64,000 nt of DNA from Zingiber officinale. Taxonomy: Eukaryota > Streptophyta > Magnoliopsida > Zingiberales > Zingiberaceae. Under the pieces are notes generated by a model that was not told the DNA's origin, ran no database searches, and saw only the letters and a list, made by a program, of their open reading frames with translations. The stretch spans positions 12,697,317-12,761,316 of the forward strand of contig NC_055996.1 in assembly GCF_018446385.1 (NCBI RefSeq), given 5' to 3'. Of the stretch, positions 1 to 10,471 are shown in pieces (within the stretch, counting starts at the first letter, position 1; each line of letters begins with the position of its first letter). A program made the translations under genes and the position numbers.

Positions 1-770
1 CCCTTCCGGGCGCCTGGAGTGTGACATGGCCAACCAACCAGGATGCTCCACGTGGCGAAGTCGCGCAGGGGATAGAATTTGGTCCCGGGCGCCCGGACCT
101 GTTCCGGGCGCCCAGACCTCCGGGCGCCCGGATCCATCCCGAGCGCCCGGATCCATCCCGGGCGCCCGGACAGCCTTTTTCCAGCAGGTTCCTCACCAGT
201 AAACAAAGGTTAGTCCGAGAAAAATACCCTGCAAGACAGTGTTAGAATCTGATAAAACACAGTAAGTAATAATTGACAGTCTTCGGACTGTCCGAGTCTG
301 ACTTTGGATTTCCATCCGGAAACCCTAGGTCGACCCGACGCCTACTGTTCCCTCTGCGGGGAACGCGTCCTCACCTACTCCACTCAGGAGATTTACCTGT
401 TGCCAGTCGATCCTCCAGATCGACTGGACTTTTGCTCAGCACTCGATGCTTCCGGACTTTCTGCTGGACATCCGCTTCCCCGGCTAGTCCAGTCTTTCAC
501 CTGGTTCGCGACACCAGGACTTTTCACCTAGGGTTACCACCCCCTAGGACTTTTGCCTGAAGCCATCGACCTGCCAAGACTTTCCGCATAGGGTTACCAC
601 CCCCTATGACCTAGGGTTACCGCCCCCTAGGGTTTTCCCTTTGCCTAACCGCAGCTAGGACTTTCCTGAAATCCTCAAGTAGGCTTGTTAGACTAAAAAA
701 CATCTTAACTTTGAATTCTTTGCCGTTATCAAAACACGAGTTCGATCGTCGGATGCTTCCCGCACCAACA
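1..770 (-). repeat. Element A 3' LTR, truncated by window start
   Basis: Nearly identical to 15744-16460, the matching part of the other LTR of element A. It ends (plus strand) in CGCACCAACA, directly followed by the complement of a polypurine tract. It holds GC-rich palindromes of the type TCCGGGCGCCCGGA at about 85-175, with a different copy number from the other LTR, and hairpins at 403-427, 500-519, 527-548, 587-608 and 610-631. The first part of the LTR on its distal side is outside the window. Confidence 0.9.
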
Positions 771-1631
771 ATCTCCCCCTTTTTGATTATGGCAACACAA
801 ATTCGAAGTTAAGTAAACAAGCGAATAGATAGTCATTTTAAACACAGGCAAAATTTGCTAAGTATAGATGAACAAGGTAACTAAAGTAAATTTTGCCCTA
901 TATACTCCCCCTTAACTTTGGCTCCCCCTTAATTTTTGCTCCCCCTTAATTTTTAACTTGAATTTTATGTTTACATTTTTGCTACTCTCCCCCTTTGCCA
1001 TAATTCAAAAAAATGGGCAATGTATAAAGAGTTGTACATGATTAAAGTTAGCAATATTCAACAGAGTTTGGAAGTTTAAGGTCAATTGGAATTTAAGTTT
1101 TTAGGACAAGATTATTCTTTTAAGTTCAGTTGGTCCTTAAGTCCAAGCACAAGTCATGTTTATATATTAGGTATCAGAGCCATAGAGAGCAAAACATTCT
1201 TAAAAAAGAAATTGAGTATCTTTTGCCAACTGTCTAACCTTTAGCTACTTGCTGATTGTCTATAGGACAATAGCTTTTACTAGGTTAGTCAAGTTAAGTT
1301 ATTTAGGTCCAGATAGACTTGACTAGAGCTGGAGAACTTTAACTTGATTAATGTTTATTGCATATTTAACGCCCAGACTCATATTGATGCACAGATATAA
1401 GCATTCTTGAGTCCAGGCTATACCCTATGCATCTCACGCCATTCTATGTTTTTCAATCACAATCAAGGTAAACCTAGGTGTTTTGTGAGATGCTCTGGAT
1501 TAATTCTAGTGGAACATGATATCTAGGGGGATAACCTAGACTAAACCCAACTTTTGAAAGTCTAGTAAAATTGGACTTTTGAAAAACTATTTTTCCTAGA
1601 ATTTGAAAACAAAATAATAATAGTAAGATAT
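771..1631 (-). other. Element A 3' untranslated region with several polypurine tracts
   Basis: Noncoding stretch between the pol stop codon and the 3' LTR. The tract next to the LTR is the complement of AAAAAGGGGGAGAT (771-784). Further AGGGGGAG-type copies appear as CTCCCCCTT near 905, 922, 939 and 987. Repeated polypurine tracts upstream of the 3' LTR are a described hallmark of Sireviruses. No other reading frame of note was seen here. Confidence 0.7.
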
Positions 1632-4600
1632 CTATTCTACCCAACACATTCCTATTTGCCTTCTAAGTCCACTGAACTCAAGTTCAGGTAAGGGTTTTAT
1701 AAAAATGTCAGCTAGGTTTGATTTGGACTCAACGTGGTTGAGTGCAATTTCACCTTTAGCTACATGATCCCTTACAAAGTGGTGTTTTACCTCTATGTGT
1801 TTGGTCCTAGAGTGGTGTATAGGATTTTTGGTCAGATTAATTGAGCTGATATTATCAATAAAGATTTTAGTATTTTTATAGTCTAGTTGATAGTCTTTTA
1901 GTGTATGCATCATCCATAACAATTGAGATGCACATTCTCCTAGAGCTATGTATTCAGCTTCTGTAGTGGATAGAGCAACACAATGTTGCTTTCTGCTTGA
2001 CCAACTTACTAGGCACTGACGGCAGCCACCACTTGTACTTTTTCTGTCTAGCTTGCACCCGGCATAGTCTGAATCAGAATAGCCATAAAGGTCAAAAGTG
2101 CAAGTTCTTGGATACCAAAGTCCTACATTTAGAGTTCCTTTAATATACCTCAGTATTCTTTTAACATATGTTAGGTGTGACTCTTTTGCACAGGATTGGT
2201 ATCTTGCACACATACCTACTGCAAACAGTATGTCAGGTCGACTTGCAGTTAGATAAAGTAAACTCCCTATGGTACTCCTATAGTATTTTGGGTCTACAGG
2301 TTTTCCTTCAGGGTCAGAGTCAATGTTTATGTTGGTTGTCATTGGAGTATTTATAATTTTTGAGTTTTCCATGCTGAATTTTTTGATTAACTCCTTAGCA
2401 TACTTAGTTTGATAAATGTAGATTCCATCTTTGGTTTGTTTTATTTGTAAGCCTAAGAAAAAGTTGAGTTCCCCAACCATGCTCATTTCAAATTCACTTT
2501 CCATTAACTTAATAAATTCTTTTAGAAATTTTGAGTTAGTTGAGCCAAAAATTATGTCATCAACATAGATTTGGGCTATAAAGATGTCTTTTCCTATAGT
2601 TTTCACGAACAAAGTAGGATCGATTTGTCCTTGGTTAAATTCTTTGGATATTAAGTAATTAGATAATCTTTCATACCATGCTCTAGGAGCTTGTTTTAGT
2701 CCATATAGTGCCTTTTTTAATTTAAAAACGTGATTAGGGTAGTCTATGTCTTCAAACCCTGGAGGTTGGCTTACGTAGACTTCTTCCTTGATAAAACCAT
2801 TTAAAAAGGCTGACTTAACGTCCATTTGGTACAATTTGAATCCTTTATTGGCTGCATAGGCTAATAACATCCTAATGGACTCGAGTCTAGCTACTGGAGC
2901 ATAGGTTTCATCATAGTCTAGGCCTTCGACTTGACTAAACCCTTTAGCTACTAACCTTGCCTTGTTTCTTACTATATCACCGTGATCATCTAACTTGTTC
3001 CTAAAAACCCATTTAGTATCTATTATTGATTTATCTATGGGTTTAGGTACAAGGTCCCAGACTTGGTTTCTCTCAAATTGGGCTAATTCTTCCTGCATTG
3101 CAATGAACCAGTCTGGATCAGGCAGGGCTTCTTCTATAGTTTTAGGTTCAATTTTCGAAATTAGAGCAATCTGACTAAGGTTTCTATAGGACGATCTAGT
3201 TCTGACTCCTAGGTTTGGGTCACCCAAAATTTGGTCAGGTGGGTGAGAGGTGCTTATTCTAGTTGGTCTTATCTGTGAGTCAGAAACTGGTTGTTCAGAC
3301 TCATTAAGATTAGGTTGGATTTCATCATCATCTACATCTCTTGGATTAGTGTTAATATTTGTATTTATATTAGGTAAGTTGTTTTCTTCATCAAATATTA
3401 CATTAGTTGTTTCTTCAACTTTCAATGTATTTTGATTATATACTCTAAAGGCTCTACTGGTAGAGGAGTATCCTAAGAATATTCCTTGGTTAGATTTGGG
3501 TGTAAATTTTCCTAAGTAATCTTTAGTATTTAAAATGTGAACTTTACAACCAAATACTTTTAAATAGTTTAGATTGGGAATTTTATGATAGTAGAGTTCA
3601 TACGGTGTTTTGTTGTGATATTTGTTTATTAAAATTCTATTTTGAATATAATTTGCCGTATTTATTGCTTCAGCCCAAAATTGGTGACTTAACTCATATT
3701 CGTTTAACATTGTCCTAGCGGCTTCTTGTAGTGTTCTATTTTTACGTTCTACTAGTCCATTTTGTTGGGGGGTTCTAGGACATGAAAATTCATGTTGGTA
3801 TCCATTTATTTTACAAAATTGGGTGAACTTATGATTTTCAAATTCCCCTCCGTGATCACTTCTTATTCTTTTAATTTTAGTATCTTTTTCATTTTCCGTT
3901 AAGTTGCAAAAATTACTAAATATTTCATAGGTTTCATCTTTTGTTTTTAGAAATTTTACCCAAGTGTACCTAGAGTAGTCATCAATTATTACTAAGCAAT
4001 ATTGGTTCTTGTTTAGTGATTTGGCTCCATGTGAATCAAATAGATCAAGGTGAAGGAGCTCAAGTATGGTGTTGGATCTTTCTAGGTTAGTTGACTTGTG
4101 GGTTGACTTGGTTTGTTTTCCTTTTTGACATGCATCACAGATTGAATTTTCAATAAATTTTAATTTGGGCAAACCTCTAACTAGACCATTTTGACTCATT
4201 CTTGAAATAAGTCTTGTGTGTGTGTGACCCAGCCTTCTGTGCCACAGTTGGGTTTCCTCTTGTTGTGTCAGGAGACACTTTATAGAGGATATTGATAAAT
4301 TAATTGTGTAGATGCTATTTTTCCTAAGTCCCTTAAGTTTAATTTCTGGATTTTCAATATTTTTAACTAGACATCCAGATTTATCGAAATTAACTAGATA
4401 TCCGCTGTCACACAATTGACTTATACTTAGTAAATTAAAGTTAAAATTGTCAACCAATAAAACATTTCGAATAATGAAATTGGAACTAAGTTCAATATTA
4501 CCTTTTCCGATTACTTTAAGTTTACCGTTGTTGCCGAATGCAACTGATCCTAGACTCTTGTACTTGAGTTTGGTAAACTTCAACTTGTCTCCAGTCATAT

Positions 4601-4637
4601 GTCTGGAGCATCCACTATCCAACATCCATTGATCCAA
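1632..4637 (-). CDS. pol: Element A pol polyprotein: protease, integrase, reverse transcriptase, RNase H
   Basis: An uninterrupted 1001-residue frame. It has the aspartic protease motif [10 protein letters not shown] (about residues 7-16), a GAG-pre-integrase HHCC region (LWHRRLGH to CDACQKGK, about 130-175), an integrase core with catalytic residues in LDLFDSHG (about 200), RSDHGGEF (about 262) and the [11 protein letters not shown] block (about 295), then a copia RT (RVT_2) with YVDD near residue 690, and RNase H with SDSDYAGC (about 857) and STTEAEYIA. All key residues seen are intact, so the protein may still be functional. The frame opens right after an in-frame TAG, and no ATG precedes the protease; the first start-like codon is TTG. 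Pol may therefore need readthrough, frameshifting or joining to gag, but gag is 1.6 kb away. Confidence 0.93.
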   Translation of the reverse strand: MDQWMLDSGCSRHMTGDKLKFTKLKYKSLGSVAFGNNGKLKVIGKGNIELSSNFIIRNVLLVDNFNFNLLSISQLCDSGYLVNFDKSGCLVKNIENPEIKLKGLRKNSIYTINLSISSIKCLLTQQEETQLWHRRLGHTHTRLISRMSQNGLVRGLPKLKFIENSICDACQKGKQTKSTHKSTNLERSNTILELLHLDLFDSHGAKSLNKNQYCLVIIDDYSRYTWVKFLKTKDETYEIFSNFCNLTENEKDTKIKRIRSDHGGEFENHKFTQFCKINGYQHEFSCPRTPQQNGLVERKNRTLQEAARTMLNEYELSHQFWAEAINTANYIQNRILINKYHNKTPYELYYHKIPNLNYLKVFGCKVHILNTKDYLGKFTPKSNQGIFLGYSSTSRAFRVYNQNTLKVEETTNVIFDEENNLPNINTNINTNPRDVDDDEIQPNLNESEQPVSDSQIRPTRISTSHPPDQILGDPNLGVRTRSSYRNLSQIALISKIEPKTIEEALPDPDWFIAMQEELAQFERNQVWDLVPKPIDKSIIDTKWVFRNKLDDHGDIVRNKARLVAKGFSQVEGLDYDETYAPVARLESIRMLLAYAANKGFKLYQMDVKSAFLNGFIKEEVYVSQPPGFEDIDYPNHVFKLKKALYGLKQAPRAWYERLSNYLISKEFNQGQIDPTLFVKTIGKDIFIAQIYVDDIIFGSTNSKFLKEFIKLMESEFEMSMVGELNFFLGLQIKQTKDGIYIYQTKYAKELIKKFSMENSKIINTPMTTNINIDSDPEGKPVDPKYYRSTIGSLLYLTASRPDILFAVGMCARYQSCAKESHLTYVKRILRYIKGTLNVGLWYPRTCTFDLYGYSDSDYAGCKLDRKSTSGGCRQCLVSWSSRKQHCVALSTTEAEYIALGECASQLLWMMHTLKDYQLDYKNTKIFIDNISSINLTKNPIHHSRTKHIEVKHHFVRDHVAKGEIALNHVESKSNLADIFIKPLPELEFSGLRRQIGMCWVE

Positions 4638-6282
4638 TTCCTACACATGAAGTAGTTGAATTGGTTTCATTTTAATGGATTAAAGATAGCGTGATTGAAG
4701 CAGACACTATGTTTATTGTCTACTTAAATTTTCTATTCTATTGTATTAAAGATAATTTTAAAATTTAAGTTTTAAAATAATTTTGAAATTTAAGTTTTTT
4801 TTTTTAAATAATTTTGAAATTTAAGTTTTTTTTTTTAAAATAATTTTGAAATTTAAGTTTTTAAAATAATTTTGAAATTTAAGTTTTTAAAATAATTTTG
4901 AAATTTTAAAATAATTTTGAAATTTAAGTTTTTAAAATAATTTTGAAATTTAAAAATAATTTTGAAATTTAAGTCTTTAAAATAATTTTGAAATTTAAGT
5001 TTTTAAAATAATTTTGAAATTTAAGTTTTTTTTAAAATAATTTTGAAATTTAAGTTTTTTTTTTAAAATAATTTTGAAATTTAAGTTTTTAAAATAATTT
5101 TGAAATTTAAGTTTTTAAAATAATTTTGAAATTTAAGTTTTTTTTTTAAAATAATTTTGAAATTTAAGTTTTTAAAATAATTTTGAAATTTAAGTTTTTA
5201 AAATAATTTTAAAATTTAAGTTTTTTTTAAAATAATTTTGAAATTTAAGTCTTTAAAATAATTTTGAAATTTAAGTTTTTTTTTAAAATAATTTTGAAAT
5301 TTAAGTCTTTAAAATAATTTTGAAATTTAAGTCTTTAAAATAATTTTGAAATTTAAGTTTTTAAAATAATTTTGAAATTTAAGTTTTTTAAAATAATTTT
5401 CAAATTTAAGTTTTTTTTTTTTAAAATAATTTTCAGTTTGATTTTAATTACTTAGTCATCTCACCCGATCTAATTTCTCAATCAGGGAATCCTATAATTT
5501 TTTGTGAGATGAATTGAGGTTCAATTTAAGGGTTTTGTTTAGTCTTGTGTTAGATTCAGGTTTAGCTTTGGATTCAACAAGTAAGCATTCTTTGGATAAA
5601 CTTCTGGGCTATGGTGAGTCACAAGGAGCTCATTAAAGTAACCATGCCTTCGAGGTTTTCCAAATAGTCCTACCCATTAAACTTAATACTAAAACTTGGT
5701 CTAACTAGTTAGGATCCATTTAAGGGTAGCTTCGGTCAGTTCCACTTGGCCAAATGCACCAGGTCGAAGTCATATCTTCCTAGACATGCGATGCCCAAGT
5801 TTCCCTAACGTACTATCATCCAAAAACTTCACCAGTACTGTGGTTCAAGTTAAACTTATCCCGTTTTAATCTAACCTTAACTACCCTGCCGGGTAATCTA
5901 TTCTTGTTTTACCCATTCCGGGTAAATTAGGTTCAGTTACCCTGTCGGGTAGTTCAGTTGGAGGTGTCAGCTAGTTTGGACCCTCCATCTATTTTTCATT
6001 TATAATTTTGATTTGTTTAATTTTTAATTTTTAATTTAAATTTGAATTTTGAATTTGATTTTTAATTTTAAATTTTTAATTTAAATTCGAATTTTGAATT
6101 TTGAATTTGATTTTTAATTTTTAATTTTTAATTTAATTTCGAATTTTAAATTTTGAATTTGATTTTTAATTTTTAATTTAATTCCGAATTTTAAATTTTG
6201 AATTTGATTTTTGATTTTTAATTTTTAATTTTAATTTAATTTCGAATTTTGAATTTTGAATTTGATTTTTAATTTTAAAATT
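4638..6282 (-). other. Element A spacer between gag and pol
   Basis: No open frame of note. It holds a tandem repeat (4737-5440), a semi-unique part (5441-6000) and an AT-rich repeat (6001-6300). The middle part has three small hairpins with a changing loop and a TACCC/GGGTA type stem near 5884, 5920 and 5938. Sireviruses usually have gag and pol close together, so this spacer is either an expansion of a short linker or an element-specific feature. Confidence 0.6.
4737..5440. repeat. AT-rich minisatellite inside element A, unit about 25 bp
   Basis: Roughly 25-28 head-to-tail copies of a unit of the form AAATAATTTTGAAATTTAAG plus a run of 3 to 10 T. Units differ mainly in the length of the T run and in single changes (for example AAGTCTTT instead of AAGTTTTT). 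The run sits exactly between the gag and pol coding parts of element A. Assembly of copy number here may be unreliable. Confidence 0.9.
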
Positions 6283-6300
6283 TTAATTTAATTTCGAATT
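6001..6300. repeat. AT-rich imperfect repeat inside element A, unit about 60 bp
   Basis: About five copies of a unit composed of TTTAATTTTTAATTT and GAATTTTGAATTTGATT blocks. The last part overlaps the 3' end of the gag-side frame, so the final residues of that frame are encoded by repeat sequence. Confidence 0.75.
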
Positions 6301-7120
6301 TTGAATTACGATCGTTTTCATTTTAGCTTTCCCTGGATCACGGCCTCGATATGGTCTGTCGAGGAAGTATATTTGATCCTTCGGAACCCAGTATTGGCCA
6401 AGTCCAATTTGATTTATCAATTTGGACTTGGAGACCCATGCTTGGACTGATTTACTACTTTGTTTGTTTATTAAGGATAAATAAGATTTATATTTCTTTT
6501 TACTTTTATATCCTAGCCCAGTTCTATTGTAGACGGCTCTTTGTGTCCCAAGAATTAGATCCAAATTCTTGGAGCCCAGAGAGAACTTTTCTAAAGTAAT
6601 TTTTAAATCATTTAACTGATTTTTCAGATTTGAATTTTCTTTCTCAAGTTGTTGTACTTGAGTTGAATCTTCAGTTAAAGATTTTGAGTTAGTTACTCCT
6701 TTAAGAATGGTTACTTCTTTTAAAAGTGACTTAATTTTCAAATTTGACTTGGCTAATTTGTGAAGTAAATAATTGACTAAATTATTAAGCCTAGGAATAC
6801 TTACAGCGGAGTCTGGCCCTTCGAAAACGGATGCGGATCCGTGACTTTGCTCGGAGTCGGCTTCTGACTCGCTTTCAGATTCGATGATCTGGTCCCGGGC
6901 CATCAATGCGAGTAAACTCGTTTGGTCGAGTTCGTCGTCTTCGTCCTCCGAAGAAGATTCGTCCCAAGTTGCCTTTAGTGCCTTCTTTCTTCTTTGCTTT
7001 TTGACCTCCTTTTGGTTGGGACAGTTGGCCTTGATATGCCCTTTCTGGTTGCACCCGTAACATGTGACTTCGAACTTTACCTTTGAGTTTTGTTGGGCCT
7101 CCCTGGATTGGACTGCCTTC
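6283..7120 (-). CDS. gag: Element A gag, C-terminal part with zinc knuckle and coiled coil
   Basis: Continuation of gag on the far side of the element B insertion. The frame is open from the insertion site at 7120 downwards. Near 7070-7020 it encodes a canonical CCHC knuckle, CYGCNQKGHIKANC (C-X2-C-X4-H-X4-C). This is followed by an acidic Ser/Glu stretch, a predicted coiled coil (KSLLKEVTILK to LKITLEKF) and a GLGYKSKKKYK basic segment with a YWVPK motif near the end. Gag would package RNA in the virus-like particle. The N-terminal half is at 14248-15055. The frame has no ATG here because it is the downstream half of a split gene. Confidence 0.85.
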
Positions 7121-7125
7121 TTTAG
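7121..7125. repeat. Target site duplication TTTAG, left of element B
   Basis: TTTAG immediately precedes the 5' LTR of element B and is repeated at 14243-14247 right after its 3' LTR. It defines the insertion point inside gag of element A. Confidence 0.92.
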
Positions 7126-8940
7126 TGTTGGTGCAACCTTAGGTCAAGGTTGACCTGGTTGACCCGACTCGAGGTGACTTGACTCGAGTTGTATTTTGAT
7201 GTTTGACTTGGGAAGATTGTCGGTGCAACCTTAGGTCGAGGTTGACCTAGTTGAGTTACATGTTGATGTTTGACACTCGTGGAAGAGTTGTATTCTTGAT
7301 ATGGTACAAGAATAGATGTTTGGGAGATTATTGGTGCAATCGTAGGTTAAGGTTGACCTGGTTGACCTGATTCGGGAAAAAGTCCAAGTATGGAGACTTG
7401 GCAACGGAAAAGCCCAAGCAGGGAGCTTGGCACGCGAGAAGTCCAAGTGTGGAGACTTGGCACGGGAAAAGTCCAAGTATGGAGACTTGGCACTGGAAAA
7501 GTCCAAGCAGGGAGCTTGGCACAAGGGAAAGACCTAACTGGGATGTTAGGCAGGTAGAAAGTCCTGGTGAGTGAAACCAGGCAGTGGGAAAGTCCTAACT
7601 GGGATGTTAGGCAGTGTGGAAAGTCCTGGTGAGTGAAGCCAGGCAGTGGGAAAGTCCTAACTGGGATGTTAGGCAGTTGGAAAGTCCTGGTGAGTGAAGC
7701 CAGGCAGTGAGAAAGTCCTAACTGGGATGTTAGGCAGTGTGGAAATCCTGGTGAGTGAAGCCAGGTGGAAATCCTGGTGAGTGAAGCCAGGTGAAAGTCC
7801 TGGTGAGTGAAGCCAGGCAAGGGAAATCCAGATGGATCAGGGATGATCGGACATCTGGTGTAGAGAAAAGTCCAAGTGGGTCAAAGGGATTGACCGGACA
7901 CTTGGTGAAGAGTCTTAGCAGGTCAAGGGACTGACCGGATGCTAAGCATGATGTACCAACAGGTCAAGGTTGATCGGATGTTGATTTGGGAGACTTGGGA
8001 TTTGGTTTGGGCAAAAACCAAGCTCTGGATCGATCCAATGATCGTTTGTGTATCCGATCGATCCGGTGACCGATCGACAAAATGAAAGGTTCTGAGACAT
8101 CTGATCGGTCCCGAGACCGATCGGAAGAGTTGAGCAGAGACGCACCACCTCTCTGAGAGGTGGGATCGGTCCGGGAACCGATCGGGCTGATCGGTCCCCA
8201 TGACCGATCAGCAGAAGCCTGATCGGTCCACGGATCGATCAGGAGACGATCAGTACTCGCTGATCGGTCGGGACCGATCAGCATAGAGCCCGATCGGTCC
8301 CCACGACCGATCGGATCAGCCCCAGACCGATCGGGTGATGCCGATCGGTCCCCTAGCCGTTGCGACACAACGGCTAGATTCTGTGTCTTCTTCGCAGGTG
8401 CAGGTATAAGACCTCTACAGGAGACGAAGAAGATAACAACTCTCTTTCTCACGAGACTGTGATTTGAGCTTTGCTGAGCTCTCATTGTGTTGAAGCTCTG
8501 CGTGAGTTTCCTGCTGGTTTTCTAGCTGAGTTTGGATCCTAGAAGCTGCTGCTTCACCTGGTTTCCAATCGACAACAAGAGGCAAGCAAGTGTCTTTACA
8601 TTCCTGTTGTTCTTGTTTTCTTGTTCTTCGTGTACTCCTTATTGCTGTTGCAAAGATTGTGGTGAGGTTTCTCCACCCAGAAGGAGTATATATATTAGCC
8701 GGTTCTCCGGGGACTCATCCACCGACGGATTGATAGGCTTCGTCCACCTTACGGACACGCCGAGGAGTAGGAGTTTCATCTCCGAACCTCGTTACATCGA
8801 CGCGTTGAGGTTTGATCTTCTTATTTTCGTTTCTTGTTTTTATTTCCGCTGCGCTAACCCTAGTTTGTAGAAAGAAACGCGAAAGATTGGGGTCGGCTAT
8901 TCACACCCCCCCTCTCTAGTCGTACGAAGAGATCCCAACA
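7126..8940 (+). repeat. Element B 5' LTR
   Basis: Begins TGTTGGTGCAACC and ends GATCCCAACA. From 7380 to 7983 it consists of consecutive short hairpin modules. From about 8015 to 8350 it carries an array of long palindromes built on GATCGGTC/GACCGATC. The last 550 bp, with the sequence before the primer site, is almost the same in both LTRs, but the two arrays differ strongly in order and number of modules. Confidence 0.93.
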
Positions 8941-8942
8941 AG

Positions 8943-8954
8943 TGGTATCAGAGC
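8943..8954 (+). other. Element B primer binding site, tRNA-iMet type
   Basis: TGGTATCAGAGC two bases after the 5' LTR, complementary to the 3' end of initiator methionine tRNA, the usual primer for plant copia elements. Confidence 0.93.
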
Positions 8955-9001
8955 GAGGTCGCTCTTCGCCGGATTAACACCCGAGGGAGCACAAGCTAGA
9001 G

Positions 9002-10471
9002 ATGGATCAACTCGGAGAGGACATCACGATTCCACCCTTCTACAATTGCGACAACTTCGCGTTTTGGAAGGTAAGAATGAAATATTTTCTTATGACTAAT
9101 CTTGAGAATTGGAGGTGTGTGCAAGTAGGTTTCACTCCTCCGGAGGATGAAGAAGGAAAACCTCTCAAGAAGAAGAGGTGGACGAAGGAGCAAATCCACA
9201 AATCAACCATCAACGATGAGGTAACGAAAATCATTGAATTTTCTTTACCTAATGATGTTTTGTGTAGGATAGGTGGGTATAACGATGCCAAGGAGTTGTG
9301 GAATAACTTGACAAAGCTCCATGAGGAGAACTCCACTTCAAGTCATGAAGAGGAGTCAAGTGAGCCAAGGAGCTCACTTCATGAAGGAATGGATTTAGAA
9401 GTTGAGGGCCACTCAACATCTAAAGAAGAAGAGGAGGAGAGTTCTTCTTCAAGTTCGGAGCAAGAAGAAGAAGAAGCGTCTACCTCCGGAAGGGATGAAG
9501 AAGAGAGCTTTCATCCACCCTCAAACCTAGGTAACTCAAGCATTTTAATTTATAGCAAATTACACATAATGTGCTTTGAGTGTAGGGAGTATGGATATTA
9601 CAAGAGTAAATGTCCAAAGAGAGTTAGAAAGACTCCACCGGCGCCAAAGGTCAAGGAAGCCGGAGTCCCAACACGCAAGGGCAAGGAGCACGTGGTGTGC
9701 TTCCAATGCAAGCAAAGGGGACATTATCGGAGCCAATGTCCGAGAGGGAGGCAATCTCACAAGGACAAGAGATCGAGCACATGTATAGGGGGAGCTAGGG
9801 AAAACCCTAAGGTAATCTCTAAGGCACATTCTTGCAATTCTAGTAGGATGCATGCTAGTAGCCTTATTGCTATTGTCAAGAATGATAAGCATGTTAATTA
9901 TAGAAATCGATACACATGCTTAGGTGCCAAACATGTGAGCCTAGATAAGGATAACACTAGGAAAGCCAACCCTAGAATTAGCCCATCTAAGGCTAAGGAA
10001 AACCTAGGTAGGAATCCAAAATCATCTAGACATATGCCTAGGAATACCTCAAAGAAAAAAGATAAATTAAAGCTTGAGGTATTAGAGAAAGAAAATCAAG
10101 TCTTGAGGTCAAGACTTGACTCTCTAGAAAAGGCTCTTGAGGATTTGACTCTAGGGTCTAGGGGTCAAAAACCCAAGTCCAAGGACAAGAAAGGTTTGGG
10201 TCACAAACCTAAGTCCCAAATGGTCAAGCCCACTTACCACAATGTTCCATTCGATTATGGAACAAAACCTAGGGCTAGGAAGACCATTACCAAGGTTACA
10301 AGGGGAGTCACCCCTATAGTTGACCTTGACGAGACCCAAACAACCAAGGCTTCAAAGCCTAAGAGGGTCATTAGGAGGGTTGCTAGGGAAGTCATCCCTA
10401 GTGAATATTTAGTGAACCCAATGAGCTCAAATAGGTATTGGGTTCCTAGGAGCATCTTCTCTACCCCATAA
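9002..10471 (+). CDS. gag: Element B Gag protein, intact
   Basis: A 489-residue frame starting 47 bp after the primer site. It has an N-terminal UBN2-type copia Gag domain (FWKVRMKYFL, KELWNNLTKLHEE, residues about 20-112), an acidic Ser/Glu-rich linker (115-175), two zinc knuckles (about 190-204 and 233-247), a basic region, a coiled coil (LEVLEKENQVLRSRLDSLE, about 357-380) and a C-terminal tail ending RYWVPRSIFSTP. The first knuckle reads CFECREYGYYKSKC, so the zinc-binding His is Tyr; the second, CFQCKQRGHYRSQC, is canonical. The equivalent first knuckle of element C retains His. The frame is open although pol is gone, which suggests recent activity or selection on Gag. Confidence 0.9.
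   Translation: MDQLGEDITIPPFYNCDNFAFWKVRMKYFLMTNLENWRCVQVGFTPPEDEEGKPLKKKRWTKEQIHKSTINDEVTKIIEFSLPNDVLCRIGGYNDAKELWNNLTKLHEENSTSSHEEESSEPRSSLHEGMDLEVEGHSTSKEEEEESSSSSSEQEEEEASTSGRDEEESFHPPSNLGNSSILIYSKLHIMCFECREYGYYKSKCPKRVRKTPPAPKVKEAGVPTRKGKEHVVCFQCKQRGHYRSQCPRGRQSHKDKRSSTCIGGARENPKVISKAHSCNSSRMHASSLIAIVKNDKHVNYRNRYTCLGAKHVSLDKDNTRKANPRISPSKAKENLGRNPKSSRHMPRNTSKKKDKLKLEVLEKENQVLRSRLDSLEKALEDLTLGSRGQKPKSKDKKGLGHKPKSQMVKPTYHNVPFDYGTKPRARKTITKVTRGVTPIVDLDETQTTKASKPKRVIRRVAREVIPSEYLVNPMSSNRYWVPRSIFSTP

Noticed and set aside
7380-7830. CRISPR-like spacing of repeats and spacers
   Set aside because: Plant nuclear DNA, units of unequal length with hairpin symmetry inside an LTR; no spacers or cas genes.
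7347-8485. Long frames in the element B LTR (Pro/Phe/Leu-rich, Asp-Arg-Ser-rich)
   Set aside because: They follow the periodicity of the hairpin and palindrome repeats, occur on both strands and carry no family motif.
8532-8870. 112-residue frame at the end of the element B LTR (again 13834-14172)
   Set aside because: Lies within R-U5 of both LTRs; a signal-like start but no known domain, and Cys/Ser-rich composition from repeat-free but noncoding LTR sequence. A short LTR peptide cannot be excluded.
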